From positions 682,001 to 746,000 of the forward strand of contig CAVZZP010000001.1 of assembly GCA_963779765.1 (NCBI GenBank): a stretch of 64,000 bases of DNA, read 5' to 3'. This DNA is from Silicimonas sp963779765 (lineage in GTDB: Bacteria > Pseudomonadota > Alphaproteobacteria > Rhodobacterales > Rhodobacteraceae). The notes below the pieces were generated by a model. That model did no database searches. It was given only the letters and a program-made list of their open reading frames with translations, and was not told the origin of the DNA. Both the position numbers and the translations under genes were made by a program. Position 1 is the first letter of the stretch; each line of letters begins with the position of its first letter. Shown here piece after piece: positions 17,858-27,000 of this stretch.

Positions 17858-18654
17858 AACGCGCCTACGTCACGCTCGTCACCAACGCCGACTTCGCACT
17901 TGGGGCGAGCGCCCTCGTGCGTTCGCTCGATCTGAGTGGGACATCGGCGGACTGCGTCGTGATGCATACGGGCGGCGTTCCCACCGACGCCCTGTCCGCC
18001 CTTGCCGAGCGTGGGGCATCTCTCGTCCCGGTCGACCTTCTGCCCACCTCAGACGCCTTCAACGCAACCCATGCCCGCGACCGCCTGCACGGTATGGCCC
18101 CCTTCACCAAGGGTGAGAAACCCGCCTTCCACACCCCGCTCGACAACTTCGCCAAGCTTCGCCTCTGGCAGTTGCCCTATGATCGGATCATCTTTCTCGA
18201 CGCCGATACGCTGGTGCTCCGGAACATCGACCGCCTCTTCGACTACCCCGAGTTCTCGGCCGCGCCGAACGTCTATGAAAGCCTCGCCGACTTCCACCGC
18301 CTCAACTCCGGTGTCTTCACCGCACGCCCCAACCCCAGAACCTTCGACGCCATGTTGGAGGCGCTCGATGCGCCGGCCGCCTTCTGGCGACGGACCGATC
18401 AGACCTTTCTCCAGACCTTTTTCCCTGCCTGGCATGGGCTTCCGGTCTTCGACAACATGCTCCAGTACGTCTGGATCAACCTGCCGGAGCTTTGGGACTG
18501 GGGCTCGATCAACGTCGTCCATTACCAGTACGAGAAACCGTGGCAGGACCACCCAAAGGCGAACGCCCTTCGGCCCCTGATCGACCTTTGGCGGGCCTAC
18601 GCGGGCGACGGTCCGGTGCCGGACCTCTCGACCCTCAAGGGGCCCTCGGCATGA
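17854..18654 (+). CDS. sqdD: GT8-family glycosyltransferase, SqdD-like
   Basis: GTG start at 17854; the 266-residue protein begins MKRAYVTLVTNADFALGASA and shows the GT8/glycogenin fold marks: LPYDRIIFLDADTLVLRN with the DAD metal motif, then FNATHARD and HYQYEKPWQDHPK. In Rhodobacter sphaeroides, sqdD encodes such a transferase, thought to put sulfoquinovose on diacylglycerol. Sitting between sqdB and a reductase-like sqdC homologue supports the name. Overlap with both neighbours is 4 bp. Confidence 0.82.
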   Translation: MKRAYVTLVTNADFALGASALVRSLDLSGTSADCVVMHTGGVPTDALSALAERGASLVPVDLLPTSDAFNATHARDRLHGMAPFTKGEKPAFHTPLDNFAKLRLWQLPYDRIIFLDADTLVLRNIDRLFDYPEFSAAPNVYESLADFHRLNSGVFTARPNPRTFDAMLEALDAPAAFWRRTDQTFLQTFFPAWHGLPVFDNMLQYVWINLPELWDWGSINVVHYQYEKPWQDHPKANALRPLIDLWRAYAGDGPVPDLSTLKGPSA

Positions 18655-19515
18655 AAGTCGCGCTCACAGGAGCGACCGGCCTCGTGGGGTATCCCGTTCT
18701 TCGTCATCTGCTGGGGGCCGGTCACGACGTGACAGCGTTCGGTCGTCGGTACGCCTGCGTTCGGCGCGAAACATCGAGACTGGGCTTTGGGCACGGACGC
18801 CGATCTGAGCGGGATGGATGCGCTGATCCACGCCGCCTTTTCGCACGTCCCGGGTCGTTATCGCGGCGGTGAGGGAGACGATCCCGACGGCTTTCGGAGG
18901 ACGAACCTCAACGGAACTGTCGCGCTCTTCGAAGCCGCTCGCGATGCAGGGGTTAGACGCGTCGTCTTCCTGTCCTCACGCGCCGTCTATGGCACGCATC
19001 GCCCGGGCACGCTTCTTGAGGAAACGATGCGCCCCGAGCCGGACACCCTCTACGGAGAGGTGAAGTTCGAAGCCGAACGCGCCCTTACGGCCATGTCGGC
19101 CAAGGACTTCGCGGTGGCCGCGATCCGGGCGACCGGCGTCTACGGCCCCCCTGTCCCGAACGTACCTCACAAGTGGAAGCAGCTCTTTCAGGACCATGAC
19201 GAGGGCGTGCCGATCTCTCCCCGCGCCGGGACCGAAGTCCACGCCGACGACCTTGCCCGCGCTGTCCTCCGTCTCCTCGAGGCTCCCTCCGACGCGCTAA
19301 AGCCCGTGGTCTTCAACGCCTCCGACTTCACGCTGGACCGGCGCGAGCTTCTCGACCTCTACGCCTCCCTGAAGGGCATCCCCGCTCGTCTGCCCGACGC
19401 CGCCGACCGGGCTGCCGTTTGCGCCCCGAACACGCAAAGGCTGCGTCGTCTCGGATGGTCACCTATGGGGCCAGGTGCGCTTCCCGCTACCCTGCGCGCG
19501 CTCCTGTCGGCCTGA
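18651..19515 (+). CDS. sqdC: NAD-dependent epimerase/reductase, SqdC-like, frameshifted near 18750
   Basis: The ATG at 18651 starts MKVALTGATGLVGYPVLRHL (Rossmann motif). The frame fails after AFGRR; the next frame supplies TPAFGAKHRDWALGTDADLS and continues to the TGA at 19515, including VVFLSSRAVYGT, the catalytic YGEVK and VHADDLARAV. The span is 3n+1, fitting one extra T near 18741-18750; restored it has about 287 residues. It is an extended SDR. In Rhodobacter the third sqd gene encodes a reductase-like protein of unclear biochemical role, so the symbol rests on position. Confidence 0.68.
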
Positions 19516-19522
19516 GAACTGG

Positions 19523-22500
19523 CTACGCGCCCTGCTTCTGGCCGCGACGGCGTCGGAAGAAATTCCTGAACGCCTGCCAGCGCCGTCCTACACGGCTGTC
19601 CTTCGACCGCGTCATGATCATCAGCATCGATGGCGTGACGATCAGCGTCAGCACGGTCGAGAAGGCGAGACCGAACACGATGGCGCTCGACAGCGAGATC
19701 CACCACTGGGTCGAGGGCGCGCCAGAGGTCGTCTCGTGCGACATCAGTTCCAGGTTGTATCCGAAGGCGATAGGCAGCACGCCCAGGATCGCAGTCAGCG
19801 CTGTCAAGACGACGGGCCGCGCACGCTCCCGGCAGGTCTGGAGGATCGCCTCGCGCTTGTCGACGCCTTCGGATCTGAGGTGATCGTAGGTGTCGATCAG
19901 AACGATGTTGTTGTTCACCACGATACCGGCAAGCGCAATCAGCCCGATCCCCGACATGACGATGCCGAAGGGCTGCCCCATGATCATCAGCCCGAGGAAC
20001 ACGCCGATGGTCGACATGACCACCGCGACCAGCACGAGGCCGACGGACAGGAAGCGGTTGAACTGCGCCAGCAGCACCACGAAGATCAGGAAGATCGCGG
20101 CCATGCCTGCCTTGGCGAGGAAGGCTCCCGCCTCCTTCTGCTCTTCGTCCTCACCGGCAAGACGGTATCTGATCCCGTCCTCGGCTAGGTTCATCTCGTC
20201 GACGCTCGCGACGACCTGCTGCCGCACCGCGTCGGCCTGCACGCCTTCAGTGATGCCGGCGGACACCGTCACCGTCCGCGCCCCGTCGATGCGCGTCAGG
20301 GTTCCGACACTGGGCGTCGGTTCGCGGGTGACGAAGTTCGACAGAGGCACCGACCCCTGCGAGGTCTCGATCCGCAATTCGTCAAGCGTCGAAAGCGTGC
20401 GCTCTTCCTGAGGCAGTCTCAGACGGATCTCGACGGGATCGTCGGTCCCTGCCGGGCGATACTCCGTCAGCTTCACGCCGTCGGTCACCAACTGCACCAT
20501 CGTCCCCACGGAGCCGGGCCCGATGCCATAGCGCGCGGCCTTGGCGCGATCGACCTTGATCTCCCAGTCGAGACCGGGCGGCGGCAGGCCGTTCGACACG
20601 TCGATGACGTCCGGCGTCCCCTCCAGCATCGCCGCGACTTCACGCGCCGTGTCGGCCAGACCCGAAGGGTCCTCTGCCGACAGAAGGATCTGGATCGCCT
20701 TGCCTGTGGGCGGGCCGGCCTGGGGCACCGACACTTCGATTTCGACGCCCGGAATGCCTTCCATGGCCACGCGCAGATCCGCGAGGATCGCGTTGGCGTT
20801 CTTGCGCTCGCGCCAGTCGACGAACTCGTACTGAATGGTGCCGATCACGTCCTCGTCGACGTTCTGACCAAAGCCGCCGCCGCCCGATCCGACGCGCGTA
20901 TAGACGCTCGTCACCCCCGGCCAGCCCAGGATGCGTTCCTCGGCCGTGCGGACCAGCCTGTCCTTCTCGTCGATGGACAGGTTGCCGCGCGCATGGACGT
21001 AGAGAAGACCGTAATCCGGCTCGACATCGGGGAAGAACTCGACGCCGTTGCCATACTTGCCGTACGCCATCGGGACCGCAACGAGAAGGGCCGTGGCCAG
21101 GAACACGACAATGAACGGATGGCTCATCGCGCGCTTCACGACCCACATATACATCCCGTCCTTCTTGGGTTCTTCGGGGGGCGTGTTGCGGGCGAACACC
21201 GCGCCGAGCGTCGGCGTAAAGACCAGCGCATAAAGCATCGAGGCCGACAGCGTCGCGATCAGCGTGATCGGCAGGTATTTCATGAACTCGCCGACGATCC
21301 CCGGCCAGAACAGCAATGGCGAAAAGGCCGCGACCCGCGTCATGGTGGCCGCGATAACCGGGCCCGCCATGCGCTGCGATGCAAGATGGAACGCCTCCTT
21401 GCGCTCCATCCCTTCCTGCATCCGCCGCTCGGCGAACTCGGTCACGATGATCGCGTCGTCGACCAGCATCCCGACCGCCAGGATCAGGCTGAAGAGGACG
21501 ACGAGGTTCACCGTCAGCCCCGCCATGTCCAGAAGCAGGATGCCCATGAGGAACGACGACGGGATTGCCAGTCCAATGAATAGGGACGCGCGCACCGTCA
21601 GCGCAAAGAGGATGACCACGAAGACCAGGATCACCGCCGTCAGCACGCTGTTCTGAAGATCGCCCAGAAGCTGCCGGATGGTGACCGACTTGTCCTGCGA
21701 AAAGGTGATGGCGACGCTGTCGGGAAGCTGCTGCTGGAACTCTTCGGCGACGGCCTTCACGCTGTCGACGGTCTCGATCAGGTTGGCGCCGGTGCGCTTC
21801 GAGATCTCGATGGCGACCGCGGTCTCGCCGTTCAGGCGCGTGATCGATGTCGGATCCTTGAACGTGGAACGCAGGTCGGCGACGTCGCGGGCGCGGACCG
21901 TCGCGTTGGCGCCGACGACGATGGGGAAGTCTGCCGCGTCCTCCAGCGTCTCGATCAGCGCGGGCACCTTCACCGCATAGCGGCCCTGGTCGCCTTCGAT
22001 GGACCCCGCCGCAACCAGGCTGTTGCCCGAGTTGATCGCCGCCACGACCTGGTCGACCTGAAGCCCATAGCTGGCCAGCCGGGTGCGGTCGATCACCGCT
22101 TCGACGAGGTCGTCGCGCACGCCCTGAAGGTTTGCGTCCAGAACTCCGGGAATTTCCTCGATGCGGTCTCTCAGGGACCGCGCGGCCGTCGCCAAAGCGC
22201 GTTCAGGCACATCGCCCGACAACGTCAGGACCAGAACCGGAAACTCCGAGATATTCACCTCGTTGACGGTCGGCTCGTCGACGCCCTGCGGCAGGTCGCG
22301 CCGCGCGTCGTCGACCTTGTTGCGCACGTCGTCCAGCGCCTTGTCGAGGTCGGCGCCGGCCATGAATTCCACCAGCACGTTGCCGCCGCCCTGATAGGCA
22401 GTCGATGTCATCTTCTTGATGCCGGCGATGGTCTTGATCCGCGTCTCCATCGGACGCAGCAGCAGGCGCTCGGAATCTTCGGGCGAAATCCCCTGATAGC

Positions 22501-22648
22501 TCATGCTGACATAGATGATGGGGATCTGAATGTCCGGCTCGGCTTCCTTCGGGATGGCCGCATAGGACATCGCGCCGGCGATGATGAGGAAGATCAGGAT
22601 CGAGATCGTCAGCCGGGCGTTCCGGATGGCGAGGCCGACGATATCCAT
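19523..22648 (-). CDS. RND-family efflux transporter permease
   Basis: About 1,041 residues beginning MDIVGLAIRNARLTISILIF. The porter domain shows DIQIPIIYVSMSYQGISPED; the transmembrane part has VGMLVDDAIIVTEFAERR (the RND Asp pair in TM4), PSSFLMGILLLDMAGLT and NNNIVLIDTYDHLRSEG. It is an inner-membrane proton-driven exporter of the AcrB/MdtB type. It follows its adaptor gene with a 1-nt overlap (TGATG). No outer-membrane factor is nearby. The 3' end lies 7 bp from convergent sqdC. Substrate unknown. Confidence 0.93.
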   Translation of the reverse strand: MDIVGLAIRNARLTISILIFLIIAGAMSYAAIPKEAEPDIQIPIIYVSMSYQGISPEDSERLLLRPMETRIKTIAGIKKMTSTAYQGGGNVLVEFMAGADLDKALDDVRNKVDDARRDLPQGVDEPTVNEVNISEFPVLVLTLSGDVPERALATAARSLRDRIEEIPGVLDANLQGVRDDLVEAVIDRTRLASYGLQVDQVVAAINSGNSLVAAGSIEGDQGRYAVKVPALIETLEDAADFPIVVGANATVRARDVADLRSTFKDPTSITRLNGETAVAIEISKRTGANLIETVDSVKAVAEEFQQQLPDSVAITFSQDKSVTIRQLLGDLQNSVLTAVILVFVVILFALTVRASLFIGLAIPSSFLMGILLLDMAGLTVNLVVLFSLILAVGMLVDDAIIVTEFAERRMQEGMERKEAFHLASQRMAGPVIAATMTRVAAFSPLLFWPGIVGEFMKYLPITLIATLSASMLYALVFTPTLGAVFARNTPPEEPKKDGMYMWVVKRAMSHPFIVVFLATALLVAVPMAYGKYGNGVEFFPDVEPDYGLLYVHARGNLSIDEKDRLVRTAEERILGWPGVTSVYTRVGSGGGGFGQNVDEDVIGTIQYEFVDWRERKNANAILADLRVAMEGIPGVEIEVSVPQAGPPTGKAIQILLSAEDPSGLADTAREVAAMLEGTPDVIDVSNGLPPPGLDWEIKVDRAKAARYGIGPGSVGTMVQLVTDGVKLTEYRPAGTDDPVEIRLRLPQEERTLSTLDELRIETSQGSVPLSNFVTREPTPSVGTLTRIDGARTVTVSAGITEGVQADAVRQQVVASVDEMNLAEDGIRYRLAGEDEEQKEAGAFLAKAGMAAIFLIFVVLLAQFNRFLSVGLVLVAVVMSTIGVFLGLMIMGQPFGIVMSGIGLIALAGIVVNNNIVLIDTYDHLRSEGVDKREAILQTCRERARPVVLTALTAILGVLPIAFGYNLELMSHETTSGAPSTQWWISLSSAIVFGLAFSTVLTLIVTPSMLMIMTRSKDSRVGRRWQAFRNFFRRRRGQKQGA

Positions 22649-23772
22649 CACTCGCTCCGGAGCAGGGCTGCGGCCGCAGCCGTCTGATCGACGCCGATGA
22701 CGCTTTGCCCGTCGTTGACGAGATCCTGACCTGACACGATGACCCGCGTCCCGTCCTCGATCCCTTCGACGACCAGACCGCTTGCCGTGTCGTCGACGAT
22801 CTGCACGGGAAGGAAGCCGACCGTGTCATCCTCTTCGATGATGCGCACGCCGATCTCGCCGTTCGGCCCAAGCGTGATGACCGACCGCGGCACGAGGATC
22901 GACGAGACCGGGCTCGCCTCCAGACGGATCGTCACCGACATGCCGGCCGAGACCTTCAGATCCGGGTTCGGCACGGCGATTTCCAGAGGGAATGTCCGCG
23001 TCAGGTCCGAGGCCTCGCGGCGGATATAGCGGATCACGCCATCGGCGGTGCTGCCATCCGAGAAGGTCACCTCTGCGGTTCCGCCCACGGACACCATCGG
23101 CAGGTTCTGCTCGCTGATCTCTCCGGTCGCGATGATCGGATCCAGCGCTATGATGGACGCGACGTTCGTGCCGGGCTGAACCCAGGCACCCGCCTCGACC
23201 ATGACGTCGTCGACGATGCCGGCGAAAGGCGCGCGGACTTCCAGCCGGTCGACTTCGGCACGGGCCGCGTCGAGCGCCGACCGCGCCGCGACAAGCTCGG
23301 CCTGGGACGCGTCGATCCGCAGCCGCCCGACCTGGCCGCTCGCCAGAAGCTTCTGGTCCGCCTCGGCGGCCTTCTCGCGCTGCTCCAGAAGCGATTCAGC
23401 TGCCTGGATCGCGGTGTATTTCTCGGGACCGTCCAACGCCATGATGAGGTCGCCATCCTCGACCGCGCTGCCTTTCGCCACGGGAAGCGCGGCTATGACG
23501 CCCGACGTCCGCGCGGCCAGGACCGACGCCTTGTCGGCGTTCGTCACGCCCGAGACCTGAAGCATTCTCTGATAGTCGCTGTTCGTGGCGAAGGCGAAGG
23601 CCACGGTCTGCAATTCAGGTTCCGGCGCGGAGGTTTCTTCCGGCAAGGGCGCGGGCGCAGCGGAGGCCGGCTCGCCCGCGGCTTCGCTGCCGACGGAAGT
23701 GAACTCGCCAGTGGCGACCCACGCCCCGGCGACGACCAGGACGACGATCGCAAGTACTGTATGAAATCTCAT
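22648..23772 (-). CDS. RND efflux periplasmic adaptor (MFP/HlyD-like)
   Basis: From the ATG at 23772 it has 374 residues and begins MRFHTVLAIVVLVVAGAWVA, an N-terminal membrane anchor. A Pro/Ala/Glu-rich linker follows, then a biotinyl-lipoyl half motif (SGVIAALPVAKGSAVEDGD), a coiled-coil hairpin (AESLLEQREKAAEADQKLL) and the second half (VRAPFAGIVDDVMVEAGAWV). It bridges the RND pump to an outer-membrane channel. A GTG 9 bp upstream is an alternative start. Coupled to the pump gene. Confidence 0.9.
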   Translation of the reverse strand: MRFHTVLAIVVLVVAGAWVATGEFTSVGSEAAGEPASAAPAPLPEETSAPEPELQTVAFAFATNSDYQRMLQVSGVTNADKASVLAARTSGVIAALPVAKGSAVEDGDLIMALDGPEKYTAIQAAESLLEQREKAAEADQKLLASGQVGRLRIDASQAELVAARSALDAARAEVDRLEVRAPFAGIVDDVMVEAGAWVQPGTNVASIIALDPIIATGEISEQNLPMVSVGGTAEVTFSDGSTADGVIRYIRREASDLTRTFPLEIAVPNPDLKVSAGMSVTIRLEASPVSSILVPRSVITLGPNGEIGVRIIEEDDTVGFLPVQIVDDTASGLVVEGIEDGTRVIVSGQDLVNDGQSVIGVDQTAAAAALLRSE

Positions 23773-23987
23773 GTGCGCCACGAAAATGCAGGGTTCGGCC
23801 AGAAGGCCTATGGATGATCAAAGCACATATCGAGTGCCGTCTCGGCCAAGACAACCCTTCGGACAGGTTTCCGCGCGACAATTACTCCTTTGCAACAACG
23901 GGAACAACCTCAAGTGCCGAAAGACGTCGCGTCCAAGGCTATTTGGCAGGCGGCCCGGTGATGCAGGACGTCGCGGAGAGGAAGAAA

Positions 23988-24012
23988 GCGGCGGCCGTCA
24001 GGCCACCGCCGC
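23988..24012 (-). terminator. GC-rich hairpin after the giant exoprotein gene
   Basis: On the minus strand GCGGCGGTGGCC pairs imperfectly with GGCCGCCGC, followed by TTTCTTCC, starting right after the TGA at 24016. It fits a rho-independent terminator for the giant gene, with a short bulge in the stem and a mixed U-tract. Confidence 0.5.
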
Positions 24013-24015
24013 GAC

Positions 24016-27000
24016 TCAGGCGATGTTTTCCAGTGAGAAGTGCGCCTCGGTCAGGTTGCCCGCGATAAGGTCGGCGAACAGAATCTTGTCCGTCGCCGAG
24101 AAGGCAAGCTCCAGTCCCTCCGCCGTCGCAGTCAGGGCCGAGACGACGTCCGTCGTCGAACCGAAGGTCGTGCCCACGAGGTCGATGTGATCCACGCTCA
24201 GGTCGAAGGCAAGCACCCTGTCGCTGCCGACCGCGGGCCCGAACACGAAGACATCCGCACCGAGACCCGCCGTCATGACGTCGTTGCCGAGACCGGCGTT
24301 CACCGTCCTGCCCTGATCGGACAGAAGGATGAAGTCGTCCCCCGCCGTTCCCAGAACCGTTGCCCCCGACTGATAGTCGATGTCGCCGTTGTGGACGCCC
24401 ACGCTTCCGAAGCTCATCGTCAGGGTGTCGCCGTTCAGCGACGCACTGTCGGCTCCCGACGCTACCACCGAGTTGCCGCCGAGGCTCTTCAGCTCCACGC
24501 CGACATCCCCCCGTCCGTCGAACGAGAACTCGAGGTCGGACCCGTCCCCGAAGACCGAGATCAGAATCCGCGCGCATCGGCAGCTTGACGATGTGCGTGA
24601 CGTCGTCCGACTGGCTGCCGAAGGCGACCGTGTAGACCCCGCCGTCGCGGTCGAGGAAAACCTTGCCGTCGTCGTAGGCATACCAGTTGCCGACGTTGGC
24701 GATGGTCAATCCCTCCTCCATCTCCAGCGCGAAGGTGCCAAGATCGCCGCCGGTCGCCGTCACGACCAGGTTGGAACCGCTCTGCTCGATCGAAAGCTGT
24801 GCCTGCGAGAAGGCGAGAATGCGCTCGGCCAAGTCGGCGCCGGTCACGAACTCGGTGCCGTCCAAATAGGCGCGCTCGATGAAGTTGGTGAACATTTGCT
24901 GGGTATAGGTAGGCCCATTGCCCTCATCTATGTCCCAGTTGGTCGGGCCGTAATCGTGCCACGGGAAGTGGATGATCGGCGCCCCGCCGTGTGAGGTGAT
25001 GTTCGCGTACTCCTGAGCCCAGACCTCTTCTGCCTGTGTCGGGGTCAGGTTGCGGAACCCGATCAGCGAGAAGTCGAACGACACGTTCGGTGCGAAGTAG
25101 ACTTGCTCGGTATGGTTCGGATCGAGGAACCCGAATGCGCCCGGATAGCCCGCGCCGACGCCCGCGTAGCCGCCCGTCAGGTAGCTGACGAAAGGCAGGA
25201 TGTTGAACGTCGAATAAAGCTGTTCCGGCGCGCCGGGAACGGCCCCGCCCAGGTTCGACAGCCCAAGCTGCTGCTCGATGATCTGCCGCGAGTACTCCCA
25301 CTGGAAGGTGAACGAGTGCTGGAGCAGGGCGCGCTGTACGGCGCTGAACGAGTTCAGGTTCACCGACGTCACGGTATCCGGGTCCGACGCGGAAAGGGCT
25401 GCCGCCATCTCGGCATTCACCTGCGCCAGCGTGCGCCCGCCAATCGCTGCTGAGAAGGCCGAATCGCCAGCCTTGGCCGCGTCCAGTTCGGCCTGGGTCA
25501 TCACATCCGGCAGGAGGAAGTTCGTATTCTCGGGGTGCGTATAGGAGTGCGTCCCGATCTCGTTCTCCATCGCCAGCAGCTGCTGGTAGTAGGGCGACGA
25601 GACCGCCCAGTTGGTCTGCTGGTCCGGAGGGTTGGCACCGACGTTGATGTAATAGGATCCGACGAAGTTGTAGTCCTCGTACCAGTTCTGAACGATCGGA
25701 AGCATCGCGTCATAGATGCCCGGGTTCTGGACGACGACGTCGAACGTCTCCTGCGACTGGTCCATGTCGTTGCGCGAGAAGAACAGCGAGGTCCCCCGCG
25801 TCATCTCGAGCGACACCTCGGGCAAATCCCCCCGTGCCGACCACTGGATCGCCTCCTGAAGGACGTTGTTGTTTCCGCTGATTGCGTCCGACGCGAAGTG
25901 GACGTTGCGGCCACCCGTCGTCGTCGCGATCACCGCGGCGACCTCTCCCTGCGTAGTGGTCGTTTGCGTGAACAGGACTTGGCCCGTGCCGTTGAAGTCG
26001 ATGAAGCTCTGGAACCCCGTATTGGAATAGGTCCCGACCAGCTCGTTCGCCGTATAGCCATCCGAAATCGGATGCGTCACGTCTTCGGCGTTCATGGTCA
26101 GCCCGGTTGTCGAGCCCGACGTCCCCAGCGTCACGCCCAGAAGCGACTTCATCCGCGCATAGGCGTCAGACCCGATGACGGCTCCCGTGTCGGTGTTCGT
26201 CATGAAGTTGCCGGACGCGATGAACCCGATGCCATAGGTCTGGCTGGCCTCGGTCAGCGTATCGACGATGCCCTGCACCAGCGAAGCCTCGACGTGGCTG
26301 AACTCGGGGAAGACGATCGCGTCGTAGTCCTTGATCTTCGCGATGTCGGTCAGATCCGCCTCGCTGATCAGGTCGAAGGGAATGCCCGCCTGCATCGCCT
26401 GGTTCTGCGCCGACATGACGAGCTGGCCATAGGCCGTCTTGTCGAAATAGGCGTTGGCCGAGCTTTCCGAATAGACGATGGCGATCCGCACGGCCGGATC
26501 GGTCGGCTGCACCGGCGTCGTCTCGCGCACCACGAAACCGCCTGAGGAATAGAACTCCGGAAGGAACGTCGTGTTGTTGACGTCGATGAACATTTCGAGG
26601 TTCGTCGATCCGCCCACCAGAGTGGACGGGAGGGCGATCTCGACTGTTCCGCGATCCGCGTCGAAGAAGTAATTCAAGGTCGACACGAGGGTCTGACCGG
26701 CGTCGCCGGTATAGAGCGCCAGCGTGCCGTCGGCCTCGAACTCGATATTGTACTCGGCGCCCACGCCGTTGCCGAACACCTGGAAGCCGGTGGCGGCATT
26801 GCGGTCGGTGTTCAGCCAGATCGTCGTGTCCACGCCGATCTCCAGCGTCTCGGCGTCGAGCGCTATCAGGAAGGCCCCTGCGCCATAGGTGCCGTGAACG
26901 GTATAGTCCACGCCTCCCGTAGACCGCGTGTAGAGCTGGGTGTTCGCCGCCCACTCGGCGGTCGACCCGTCGAGCGTGATGGTGCCGAACTGCTCCTCGA

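Noticed and set aside
24016..24700. Separate small RTX protein at the end of the giant gene
   Set aside because: The piece joins smoothly to the main protein after one base is removed near 24570, so it is the C-terminus rather than an independent gene.
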